Assembly (NCBI GenBank): GCA_944322805.1
Contig: CALUQC010000026.1
Span: forward strand, 1-34,624
DNA: 34,624 nucleotides
DNA from: an uncultured Bacteroidales bacterium
Lineage (GTDB): Bacteria > Bacteroidota > Bacteroidia > Bacteroidales > UBA932
Direction: 5' to 3'
Positions 24,551 to 34,373 of this stretch are shown here, in pieces (positions within the stretch are counted from its first letter, which is position 1; every line of letters begins with the position of its first letter). The translations under genes were made by a program, and so were the position numbers. The notes beneath the pieces are model-generated. The model saw nothing but the letters and a program-made list of their open reading frames with translations. It was not told where the DNA came from and did not search any database.

Positions 24551-27500
24551 ATGTTCAACAATTTTCCACATTGCAAGCACAGCCTTGCAACAGTATTGCT
24601 TCTCGCACTTATGTTGCTGCCTGTCTCTGTTTTTGCACAGGGGGGGGTAACATAAATCTTGAAGTCAGGGACAAGCCGCTGAAGGAAGTCTTCGCGCAGC
24701 TGGAGGATGAATACGGCTACCGTTTCATCTTCCGGAATGACGCAGTGGACCCCGACCGGAAAGTGACTGTCTCGATGAAAAACGCCACTATCCATGCCGT
24801 TCTGGACAGGATACTGGATTCCCGGACCGAATATCAGGTCAGGAACAGGCAGATTACCATCTGGAAGGCTCCCGAACAGGCTCCGGCCGCTGAAAAGGCC
24901 CCGGTGCCCTCTCGGGACGCTGTCCTGAAAGGTACAGTCAGAGATGCTGACGGAGAGCCGGTAGTGGGAGCTTTCGTGCAGGAAAAGGGAACGCAAAACG
25001 GAGTCACCACCGATCTTGACGGACGCTATTCTATCAGGGTCGGCAGTCCGGATGCCGTCCTGCTTTTCTCCTGCCTCGGCTTCCGCGATGTTGAAATCCC
25101 CGCATCATCCGGCAGAACGGCGGCCGTGACATTGGAGGAAGACATGCAGCGTCTCGACGAAGTGGTGATCATCGGATACGGCACGCAGACCAAGGCGACC
25201 ATCACCGGCTCTTTGGCAGTGGTGGACACTAAGGAACTCATAAAGCCTCCGGTATCGAGTATCACCAACGTACTGGCGGGCAGCGTACCCGGCGTAGCGA
25301 CTGTCCAGACTACAGGCCAGCCGGGTGAAGACGCCGCGGACATCTACATCAGGGGAGTCGGCTCGCTGTCAAGCTCCTCGTCGAAGCCTTTGGTGCTGGT
25401 TGACGGAGTCGAACGCGACTTTTCCCAGATAGACCCTAACGAAATCGAAAATTTCTCCATCCTTAAGGATGCAGCCTCCACGGCCGTCTTCGGTGTCAGG
25501 GGAGCCAACGGCGTCATCCTCATCACCACCAAGAGGGGACAGGAGGGCAGACCGACCATCTCCATCAGTACGAACACGGGTCTGCAGCAGCCTACTTCCA
25601 TGGTGGAGCAGGTCGGCAGTTACGAATACGCCACCTTCTGGAACATGAAGATGCGCAACGACGGGGAGACCGACTCCAGGAAATATTTCACCGACTATGC
25701 CCTGGAAGCCTATCGGACAGGCTCCGACCCCCTTTTCTATCCGAACGTGAACTGGAGGGAAAGGGTACTCAACGATGTCTTCGTCCAGACGAAGAACAAC
25801 ATCAACATCTCCGGAGGAAGCAAGAACGCCAGGTACTTCGTGTCCATGGGCTACCTCTACCAGAACGGCGTGCTGAAACAGGTCGAAAGCATCCCTTACA
25901 ACAACAACTACAGCTACAACAGGTACAACTACCGCGCTAACCTCGATTTCAGCCTCTCGCCGAGCACCACGATGAAATTCAACATCGGAGGCTATGTCGG
26001 CAAGCAGCAGGCCCCGCTTTCGGTAAAGATCGACGGCTCTGAATGGAACTCCATCACCATCTGGACGGTGCCATTGGTCAGCCCCGGCCTGATAAACGGA
26101 CGCAGGACGTTAGTCCCGGAAGAGTCTGTACCGACAGGGATAGAGTTGGGCAGGGACGGCTACTTCACATTCATGGGCTACGGCTATGAGCAGCACTACA
26201 ACACTACGCTCAACATCGACGTGGAGATAAGCCAGCGCCTGGACTTCATCACCGACGGGCTTTCCCTTACCCTGAAAGGGGCGTATGACAACAACTTCAA
26301 CACCCACAAGAAAAGGGAATCCTGGGGCACCGAGATACAGCGCATATATTACGCCTCGTTCTATGACGACCCGGACAAGCCCATGACCGACCCGGACTAC
26401 GACAAGAGCATAATTCTCGTGCCGGACGGCACTGATGACATCCTGAGGTATTCGGAGGAGAACGGGCGCGACAGGAACTGGTACATCGAGGGAAAACTGA
26501 ACTGGAACAGGGCGTTCGGCCCGAAAGGCCAGCACAAGGTATCCGCCATGTTCCTCTACAACCAGTCCCGCGACTATTATCCCCGGTACAGCACCGGAGA
26601 TGCCTCGTCCTACCAGTACATTCCTCACAGCTATGTGGGCTTCGTAGGCCGTGCCACATATAACTACAAGGGAAAATACCTGGCCGATTTCAGCATCGGA
26701 TACAACGGCTCGGAGAACTTCGCCCCGGGCAAAACCCGTTACGGCGCCTTCCCTTCGGGCTCCGTCGGCTGGGTCATCAGCGAGGAGCCTTTCATGGAAA
26801 ACCAGAATGTCATCAGCTACCTCAAGCTGAGGGCTTCCCTCGGGAAAGTCGGCAACGACCTCGGCACCACGAGATTCATGTATATGCCGACCACATGGGT
26901 CTCCAACGGCAACTACAACTTCGGCGAAAGCAACCCGAACTCCTCAGAGGCATACGGAGAAGGCACGATCGGCAACGACGGCGTGACCTGGGAGACCGCC
27001 GTCAAGCAGAACTACGGACTCGATGCGGAATTCCTCGGGAGCAGGCTCTCTTTGAACTTCGACTACTTTTTCGAGCACCGTTCGGGCATCCTGCTGAAGC
27101 CAAACAACACTCCGTCCATCATAGCCATGACGCTTCCGTCCCTGAATATCGGCGAGGTGAACAACCACGGATACGAGGTGTCCCTCGGCTGGAGCGACAA
27201 GACGAAAAGCGGCTTCGAGTATTTCGCGACGGCAAACGTTTCATTTGCCCGAAACAAGATTATCTACATGGACGAGGTGGAGAGCGAATTCCCCTGGCAG
27301 AACCAGACGGGAGGCTCGGTCGGACGCTATACCGGGCTGTACAAATTCGTCCGCCTGTATCAGTACAGCGACTTTACCGAAGGTCCTGGCGGCACGTTGG
27401 TCCTGAATCCGGACCTTCCGCAGCCGACATCGACGGTATATCCCGGCGATGCCATGTATGAGGATGTCAGCGGCGACGGAATCATAAACGGGGATGACAA

Positions 27501-28008
27501 GATGGTCACCGGATATTCCACGATTCCGGAATATGTATTCGGACTTAACGCCGGTTTCAATTTCAAGGGCTTCAACTTCTCCATGCAGTGGACAGGGGCC
27601 ACGAACGTGAACAAGCTGATGGACCTGGAATACAGGATACCTTTCACCAACGCCGGCGGCCGCGGCCTTCTGAAATATTTCTATGAAGACTGCTGGACAG
27701 TGGAAAATCAGGACGGAACGCTGCCGCGTGCAGCGGAAACATCCGAGACCTGGAATTCCGAGCCTTCCACCCTCTGGCTCAGGGATGCCTCCTATCTGCG
27801 TCTGAAGACTGTCACCCTCGGCTATACCTTCCCCGGGAAAGGCTGGCTGAAGGCTGTAGGCGTCAAATCTCTGAATGTCTCTTTCTCAGGATACAACCTT
27901 CTGACATTCACGGGCCTGGACTTCATAGACCCTGAGGCCCTGACTGACAGGAACGGGGCATATCCTCTCGTCAAGATTTACAGTCTCGGGCTGAACATAA
28001 CATTCTAA
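24551..28008 (+). CDS. SusC/RagA TonB-dependent transporter with STN domain, frameshifted at a G8 tract
   Basis: Outer-membrane TonB-dependent transporter of the SusC family. The ATG at 24551 starts a good signal peptide (MFNNFPHCKHSLATVLLLAL, then MLLPVSVFAQ), but that frame stops at 24653-24655. The remaining gene continues in another frame after eight G (24640-24647). With nine G the protein would be 1152 aa and read VFAQGGGNINLEVRDK without a break. Domains in the long frame: STN (about 34-90), carboxypeptidase D-like regulatory domain (about 115-195), TonB box LDEVVIIGYGTQ, plug (about 205-320, SVPGVATVQ through GANGVILITTKRGQ), and beta barrel to the end. As sequenced, no secreted full-length protein is expected. 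STN plus the neighbouring FecR/sigma genes implies signalling. The next in-frame ATG in the long frame lies inside STN and lacks a signal peptide. Confidence 0.88.
24640..24647. repeat. Poly-G tract (G8) at the signal peptide junction of SusC
   Basis: Eight consecutive G separate the signal-peptide frame from the mature-protein frame. Nine G (or six) would join them. Such tracts change length by slipped-strand mispairing and are also error-prone in sequencing. Confidence 0.95.
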
Positions 28009-28017
28009 ACAGGTGCA

Positions 28018-29802
28018 ATGAAACATTATTTATCTATAATCACAGCTTTCGCAGCCATATTGCTGCTGCAGGTCTCCTGCTATGACCTGCGTTTCGGAGA
28101 TGCTTTTCTCGGCGAGCATCCGGAAAGCTCCGGAGCCACATTGGATACGATGTTCAGCTCTACGGCGAATGCCGACAGGGTCCTCACGAAAGCATATTCC
28201 TACCTGCCGTACGGCCTGCCTACCGGCAAGGACAACGGTCATGCGTACGACAAGCTCGGCATCAACATATTGGAATCCATCTCCGACCTGAACTACAGCC
28301 GCAGGAATAACCCGAGCGACGGACCGGTGAACCTGTACTACAACGGTACATACGGCAGCAACATCGGCTCTGACTACCGCGGTACCGAGGCATACAGGTT
28401 CGGCGAGGAAAACGAATACAGCGCCATCCGATATGCCTGGATATACATTGAAAATGCAGACAGGATTCCCGACCTCTCCTCCATGGACAGGCAGAGGAAG
28501 GTGGCAGAGGCCAAGATGGTCATAGCCATAGCATATTCCGAACTGCTCAGGTACATGGGCGGTGTCCCTCTCCTCAAGCATGCCGTGGACCCGAACGAGG
28601 ATATGAATTTCCCGCGGGCCACCTTTGCGGAGACGGTAGACTATATAGTCCAGCTCCTGGACGAGGCCGCCCCTTATCTGAACTGGAAAAACGACGGTAC
28701 CGAGAACGGCAGGATGACAAAGGCCGGTGCCATGGGCCTGAAGCTCCGCATCCTGCTCTGGGCTGCAAGCCCTACATTCAATTCGGCTTCCACATGGCAT
28801 CCGGAGGCCGACGAATATACCTGCTACGGGAACTATGACAGGGAAAGATGGAAAAGGGCCATGGATGCGGGCGAGGCCTTTTTCGAGGAACTCGAGGCCA
28901 ACGGCGGGTATCAGCTGACCCAGGCTGCGTCGCCCACCCACAGCGGCTACCGGGCGGCGTTCCGCTCCGCATACTATGACAGAGGCGGTACGGAAGTGCT
29001 CATCTCCACCCGCAGGGGCTACAACAGCGACATCCTGGACAATTTCCTGACGGAAGCCAAATATTCAGGTCCGACACTGAACTATGTGAACATGTTCTCC
29101 TGGGATGACGGCACCGACTTCCCGGAAAACTTCGACTGGGAGAATCCGTCGCGCCAGCCTTTCTACGATGCGGACGGAAACCCTACCCGCGAGCCGAGGC
29201 TTTACGAGACCTGTGCCGTTCCGGGTGATACCTGGAGAGACGGCTCCGTCGCCCCGGTCTATACGAACCACCCGAACTATACTGTCGGGACAGGCTTCTT
29301 TCAGATGAAGTTCATCCTGAACCAGGACAGCGACAGGGAAGGCAAGCCGGTGCAGTGGCCGTATCTCAGGCTTCCGGAAGTGATGCTGAGCTATGCGGAA
29401 GCCATCAACGAATACAACGGCGGTCCGGACGCCACTGCCTATGAGCAGATAAATGCGGTCAGAAACCGTGTCGGACTGCCCGACCTCCAGGCCGGACTGG
29501 GTCAGACAGAATTCAGGGAGGCGCTTCTGAGAGAACGTGCGCTTGAATTCGGCTATGAGGAAGTCAGATGGTTCGACCTTGTGAGATGGGGACGGTCGGA
29601 AGACTTCACGAAAAAGCTGTACGGGCTGCAGGTCACCGGGGTAGGAGGCACTACTACGAATCCGGCTTCCTATACTTTCCGGCGTACGGAACTCGCGACC
29701 CGCAACTGGGCGACTTCCTGGGATACCAAATGGTATCTGGCGGCATTCCCGCAGACCGAAGTCGACAAGGATTACGGCCTGGTCCAGAATCCCGGCTGGT
29801 AG
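28018..29802 (+). CDS. RagB/SusD family outer-membrane lipoprotein (first pair)
   Basis: 594 aa surface glycan or nutrient-binding partner of the preceding SusC. The signal peptide MKHYLSIITAFAAILLLQVSC ends in a lipobox with Cys21 as the lipidated residue. The N-terminal SusD-like region (about 30-230) contains RYAWIYIENADRIPDL and AEAKMVIAIAYSELLRYMGGVPLL, the TPR-like AxRAxxYxxLxxxxGxVPLL pattern of SusD. The C-terminal RagB/SusD domain ends with RERALEFGYEEVRWFDLVRWG (about residue 505) and LVQNPGW, both typical. It starts nine bases after the SusC stop, so the pair is one operon. The substrate cannot be inferred. Confidence 0.93.
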   Translation: MKHYLSIITAFAAILLLQVSCYDLRFGDAFLGEHPESSGATLDTMFSSTANADRVLTKAYSYLPYGLPTGKDNGHAYDKLGINILESISDLNYSRRNNPSDGPVNLYYNGTYGSNIGSDYRGTEAYRFGEENEYSAIRYAWIYIENADRIPDLSSMDRQRKVAEAKMVIAIAYSELLRYMGGVPLLKHAVDPNEDMNFPRATFAETVDYIVQLLDEAAPYLNWKNDGTENGRMTKAGAMGLKLRILLWAASPTFNSASTWHPEADEYTCYGNYDRERWKRAMDAGEAFFEELEANGGYQLTQAASPTHSGYRAAFRSAYYDRGGTEVLISTRRGYNSDILDNFLTEAKYSGPTLNYVNMFSWDDGTDFPENFDWENPSRQPFYDADGNPTREPRLYETCAVPGDTWRDGSVAPVYTNHPNYTVGTGFFQMKFILNQDSDREGKPVQWPYLRLPEVMLSYAEAINEYNGGPDATAYEQINAVRNRVGLPDLQAGLGQTEFREALLRERALEFGYEEVRWFDLVRWGRSEDFTKKLYGLQVTGVGGTTTNPASYTFRRTELATRNWATSWDTKWYLAAFPQTEVDKDYGLVQNPGW

Positions 29803-29820
29803 GCAGAACAATACAAATTC

Positions 29821-32598
29821 ATGAATATGAAAAAATTCCAAATAACCATCATATCATTGGCCGCAGCCGTTTCGGCTGCAGCCGCTCCGAGGGACACCCT
29901 GGCCATAGAGAGCGGGCTTGACACCATCAGCCTCGGCTACGGTATCGAAGTCTCCGACAAGAGCAGCGCATTCGTGCACAGGGGCGTCGGCAGGAGCGTG
30001 TTCGAGAAATCCCCGGATATCGACGTGGCCAAGGCCCTGTACGGACAGATAGCAGGCCTGAACGTGTACCAGGGCTCCGGCACCACTTACGACAACCTCG
30101 CCTCCCTCTCGATACACGGGAGGACACCTCTCATCCTTGTGGACGGCTTTCCGAGAGGCAGCCTCAGGGATATCACCACCACGGAGATAGAATCCGTAGC
30201 CGTACTCACCGATGCTGTGGCTACGGCCATGTACGGCATGCGCGGAGCCAACGGCGTGGTGCTTGTCACCACCCGCAGGGCCACTCCCGGCAAGCTCCGT
30301 GTAGGGGCGGATTTCCAGTACGGCATAAACTCGCAGTTCCGCTCTCCGGAATTCGCGGATGCATACACCTATGCCACGACACTGAATCAGGCCCTGACCC
30401 TCGACGGCCTGTCCCCGCGGTACAGCGACCATGAACTCGAGGCGTTCCGCACGGGACAGTATCCCTACGAGTACCCTGACGTGAACTGGTGGGACGAAAT
30501 CTACAAGGACTATACGTCGAACTACCGCCTCGGCCTTACCTTCGAGGGCGGTACCGAGAAATTCCGCTACTATTCGGTAGTGGACTACATGTACGACATC
30601 GGGCTGTTCCGGAATCTGAACACCGATTCCCGCTATTCCACCATGCCGTCCGACGTGCGCCTGAGCATCAGGTCGAACTTCGATGTGGAGGTGACCCGCA
30701 CCACGCACCTGAAGCTCGGCATCATGGGCAAGATAGGCGAATACAACAGGGCACGGGGCGCCACCAATGTGATGAGCTATCTCTACACCACCCCTTCCGC
30801 CGCCTATCCGGTAAAGCAGTATGACGGAATCTGGGGAGGTACGGACATCTATACTTCCACCAACCCTGTGGCCAACCTTGCCGACACCGGAAACTACCGC
30901 TTTACCACGGGTACCGTCGTGGCGAACATGTCCCTCAGACAGGACCTCGACATCATCACCGAAGGACTTGCCGCGGAAGTCCTGGTTTCATTCGAGAACA
31001 CCGGCAGGATGTACGACGAGACCTCCAAGACATTCATATACGAGGATTCGAACGCCACCATGTCGGACGACGGCACGGTCATCACCTCCCCGGAGACGAC
31101 AGGCACCGCATCCCGCGCCCTGGGCCACAGCAACGGCTTCTACTCCATCGACATGAGGACCGATTTCCAGGCCAAGGTCGACTATTCCAGGACTTTCGGC
31201 CGCCATGCGGTCTCGGCTGCCGCCATCTATGACATGCAGTCCTATGTGGCCAATGGCCAGAACGTGTCGAACAAATGGCTTTCCGCCCTGTTCACGGCCT
31301 CCTATACCTACGACAACAGGTATTCCGCGAGCATCGTCACGGACTGGTACGGCTCGGCATATCTGGAGCCGGGCGACGCCATGAGATTCTATCCGGCTGT
31401 GAATGCTGCCTGGATTATTTCCGGTGAGGAATTCATGAAAAACGTCTTCTGGATAGACCACTGGAAGGTCTTTGCATCCTGCGGCCGCTCCGGCTGGGAC
31501 GGCAACCTGTCCCACGACCTGTTCCGCCAGTCCTATATCGGCGGAAATGCCTACTATTTCACGGACAACGCCGCGCATTATTACAGCATGACGGAAAGCG
31601 CCCTCCCGGTGGAAGACCTGGAGCCCGAGAAGTTCCGCAAGGTGACTTTCGGTACGGAATTCCGGGCATTCGGGAACAGGCTCAGCCTTTATGCCGAAGG
31701 CTTTTTCGAGGAGAGGAGCAATGTCCTCGTGGCCTCGACCAACGTTTCGGGAGTCATAGGTATTGACGTGGCCCGGCAGTGCGCCGGCATCTACAAATAC
31801 CGCGGCGTCGATGCTTCATTGTCCTGGAAGGACAGGATAGGCGACTTCTCCTACGGACTTTATGCGAACGGCTCGTTCCTTTCCACCGAAATCGTGAACG
31901 AAAACCAGGCATACCAGCCGTACGACTACCTCTATACGAAAGGAAATGCCATCGGGCAATGCTACGGATTGGAGGTCGTGGGAATCTTCCATAACCAGAT
32001 GGAGATAAACAACAGCCCTGTCCAGACATTCTCGGAAGTGCGTCCCGGCGACCTCAAGTACAAGGACCAGAACGGGGACAACGTCATCAACGAATACGAC
32101 TACGTGAAGATGTACAACTCCACGGTACCTGCATTCTATTTCGGTTTCGGACTGAATTTCGGCTGGAAAGGCTTCGAGGTTTCCGCGGATTTCCAGGGCA
32201 TGGCTGGAGTGACGGTCAACGTCCTCAACTCTCCGCTCTACATGCCTCTGATGAGCAACGGGACCGTCTCGCAGACCCTCCTCGACCATGAGATTCCGTG
32301 GACACCCGAGACATCCGGCTCCGCGACCATTCCGCGCCTGACTACCCAGTCGAACGAGAACAACTACCAGAACAACTCCCTCTGGCTCCGCGACGGCTCG
32401 TTCCTCAAGTTGAGAAACCTGACATTTTCGTACACCTTCCCGAAGGATCTGATAAAATTCGCCGAGATGCAGCTGTACGTGCAGGGGACAAACCTTTTCT
32501 CGATAGACAATCTCAAGATGTTCGACCCCGAGGTCATCGGCGGCAGGACCTACCCTGCGCTGAGATCCTATTTCGTGGGGCTTAAGTTCAACTTTTAA
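29821..32598 (+). CDS. Short SusC/RagA TonB-dependent transporter lacking N-terminal STN and regulatory domains
   Basis: 925 aa. The signal peptide MNMKKFQITIISLAAAVSAAAA has a possible second start at the ATG at 29827. The protein runs almost directly into a plug domain: FEKSPDIDVAKALYGQIAGLNV (about 61-82), HGRTPLILVDGF, then TAMYGMRGANGVVLVTTRR. A beta barrel of about 750 residues follows, ending SYFVGLKFNF with the terminal Phe usual for outer-membrane proteins. Both the STN and the carboxypeptidase D-like domains of ordinary SusC proteins are absent, so it probably transports without signalling to FecR. It follows the first SusD by 18 bases and is followed by a second SusD, giving a tandem SusCD-SusCD operon. 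Confidence 0.92.
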   Translation: MNMKKFQITIISLAAAVSAAAAPRDTLAIESGLDTISLGYGIEVSDKSSAFVHRGVGRSVFEKSPDIDVAKALYGQIAGLNVYQGSGTTYDNLASLSIHGRTPLILVDGFPRGSLRDITTTEIESVAVLTDAVATAMYGMRGANGVVLVTTRRATPGKLRVGADFQYGINSQFRSPEFADAYTYATTLNQALTLDGLSPRYSDHELEAFRTGQYPYEYPDVNWWDEIYKDYTSNYRLGLTFEGGTEKFRYYSVVDYMYDIGLFRNLNTDSRYSTMPSDVRLSIRSNFDVEVTRTTHLKLGIMGKIGEYNRARGATNVMSYLYTTPSAAYPVKQYDGIWGGTDIYTSTNPVANLADTGNYRFTTGTVVANMSLRQDLDIITEGLAAEVLVSFENTGRMYDETSKTFIYEDSNATMSDDGTVITSPETTGTASRALGHSNGFYSIDMRTDFQAKVDYSRTFGRHAVSAAAIYDMQSYVANGQNVSNKWLSALFTASYTYDNRYSASIVTDWYGSAYLEPGDAMRFYPAVNAAWIISGEEFMKNVFWIDHWKVFASCGRSGWDGNLSHDLFRQSYIGGNAYYFTDNAAHYYSMTESALPVEDLEPEKFRKVTFGTEFRAFGNRLSLYAEGFFEERSNVLVASTNVSGVIGIDVARQCAGIYKYRGVDASLSWKDRIGDFSYGLYANGSFLSTEIVNENQAYQPYDYLYTKGNAIGQCYGLEVVGIFHNQMEINNSPVQTFSEVRPGDLKYKDQNGDNVINEYDYVKMYNSTVPAFYFGFGLNFGWKGFEVSADFQGMAGVTVNVLNSPLYMPLMSNGTVSQTLLDHEIPWTPETSGSATIPRLTTQSNENNYQNNSLWLRDGSFLKLRNLTFSYTFPKDLIKFAEMQLYVQGTNLFSIDNLKMFDPEVIGGRTYPALRSYFVGLKFNF

Positions 32599-32612
32599 CG
32601 GTGGAGAATAAG

Positions 32613-34304
32613 ATGAAAACATTGAAAACCATTGCAATGACATTTGCGGCCATCTCTGCCGTATCTTGCGGTTACCTTGAATTCGACGAGACGAACGGTC
32701 TGCGCTCTTTTGACGACGTCTACTCCTATTTCGACGAGACGAAACAGATGCTGACGCATGTATATTCCTATATTCCGCAGGATTTCGGGACGATAGGCGG
32801 GGCAATGCGGGACTGCGCCAGCGACGACGCGGAATTCGGTGACACCGGTGGAACGGTGCAATACATGAACAACGGCACCTGGTCCTCGTTGAATACTGTC
32901 GACGGCGCCTGGACCCTGTACTATGGCATCAGGGCTGCCAATGAATTCCTGCAGTCTTTCGCGACGACTGATTTCACCCGGTTCGAGAAAGACCCCGACT
33001 ATCAGAACTGGATGGACCAGATGCAGTATTTCACATATGAGGCGAGGATTCTCAAGTCCTTCTTTTTCTTCGAGCTTGCCAAAAGGTACGGCGACATAGC
33101 CATGCCTTTGGAGAAATTGGATATAGAGCAGGCGAACAGCATAGCCAAGACCTCTTTCGACGCTGTGGTGGAATACATCGTGTCGGAGTGCGATGCCTGT
33201 GCTCCGAATCTTCCTGACACGTACAGGGATGTAGCGAACAGCGAGACGGGCAGGATTACCAAAGGCTTTGCCATGGCCCTGAAATCCAAGGCCCTCCTGT
33301 ATGCGGCCAGCGAGCTTCACAACCCGTCCATGGATACGGACAAATGGAAGCGTTCGGCTTCGGCAGCCCTCGACCTGATAGAGACCGGCCTTTACGAACT
33401 GGACCCTGCCGACAAGTGCAACAACCCTACTTCCCCTGAAGTGGTGCTTGCCCGGCAGAATGACAATTCGACCACTTTCGAGGTGTACAATTTCCCTATC
33501 CGTTTCACCGAGGGACAGAAAAACGGCTCTTTGGTCACCATGTGCACCTTCCCTACCCAGAATCTCGTGGATGCCTTCCAGACTAAAAACGGCTATTCCG
33601 TGACTCTGGAGGCTTCCGGGTGGGTGAGCGATGACCCCGAGTTCAATCCGGCCCGACCTTACCTGAACCGTGACCCGCGTTTCACTCGTACCGTCCTCTG
33701 CAACGGAGATGCCTTCAAAGGCTCCGTCATAGCCCTTTACAAGGGAGGCCGTGACGATGCCGCAGTGTCCGACGGAGGCTCCCCGACAGGCTATTTCCTC
33801 AGGAAATACATTCAGGAGAGCACCAGCTTCGACCCTGACGCACAGGTCTCGAACAAGCATCACTGGATAGTCTACCGCTATGCCGAGACGCTTCTGACCT
33901 ATGCCGAGTCCATGGTCGAGGCCTTCGGGGACCCCGACTATTCCGATGCAGAATACACTTATTCTGCCCGATGGGCCTTGAATCAGGTGCGGAGCAATGC
34001 CGGGATGCCTGACGTGACCGTTTCCGGCAAAGACGAGTTCATCGAAGCCCTGCGGAACGAATGGCGTGTCGAGTTCGCTTTCGAGGATCACCGTTTCTGG
34101 GATGTGCGCAGATGGAAAATCGGCTCCGAGACCCAGACCGACATTTACGGTGTGGAAATCACGCAGGCTTCCGGAAGTTCCTATTCGTACAGGAGATTCC
34201 TTTACGAGTCCCGCAAGTGGAATGACAGGATGTATCTGTATCCGATTCCGCAGGTGGAGTTGTACAGGAACAGTAATCTGCTGCCTCAGAATCCGGGATG
34301 GTGA
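32613..34304 (+). CDS. RagB/SusD family outer-membrane lipoprotein (second pair)
   Basis: 563 aa. The signal peptide MKTLKTIAMTFAAISAVSC has its lipobox Cys at residue 19. Conserved SusD segments: LYYGIRAANEFLQSF near 106, EARILKSFFFFELAKRYGDIAMPL near 145 (the ARxLRAxxYxxLxxxYGdVPL region), and NEWRVEFAFEDHRFWDVRRWK near 485, with the C-terminal LLPQNPGW. The start at 32613 is chosen over an upstream GTG (32601): it gives a clean signal peptide and has a purine-rich GGTGGAG eight bases ahead (32600-32606). It is the partner of the short SusC, 14 bases downstream of it. The ligand is unknown. Confidence 0.92.
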   Translation: MKTLKTIAMTFAAISAVSCGYLEFDETNGLRSFDDVYSYFDETKQMLTHVYSYIPQDFGTIGGAMRDCASDDAEFGDTGGTVQYMNNGTWSSLNTVDGAWTLYYGIRAANEFLQSFATTDFTRFEKDPDYQNWMDQMQYFTYEARILKSFFFFELAKRYGDIAMPLEKLDIEQANSIAKTSFDAVVEYIVSECDACAPNLPDTYRDVANSETGRITKGFAMALKSKALLYAASELHNPSMDTDKWKRSASAALDLIETGLYELDPADKCNNPTSPEVVLARQNDNSTTFEVYNFPIRFTEGQKNGSLVTMCTFPTQNLVDAFQTKNGYSVTLEASGWVSDDPEFNPARPYLNRDPRFTRTVLCNGDAFKGSVIALYKGGRDDAAVSDGGSPTGYFLRKYIQESTSFDPDAQVSNKHHWIVYRYAETLLTYAESMVEAFGDPDYSDAEYTYSARWALNQVRSNAGMPDVTVSGKDEFIEALRNEWRVEFAFEDHRFWDVRRWKIGSETQTDIYGVEITQASGSSYSYRRFLYESRKWNDRMYLYPIPQVELYRNSNLLPQNPGW

Positions 34305-34373
34305 TGGACAGGAGGACAGCCGTCCGGGATAACGATAAAAAAGAATGAAGAATAAAAACCAAAATACAAAACA

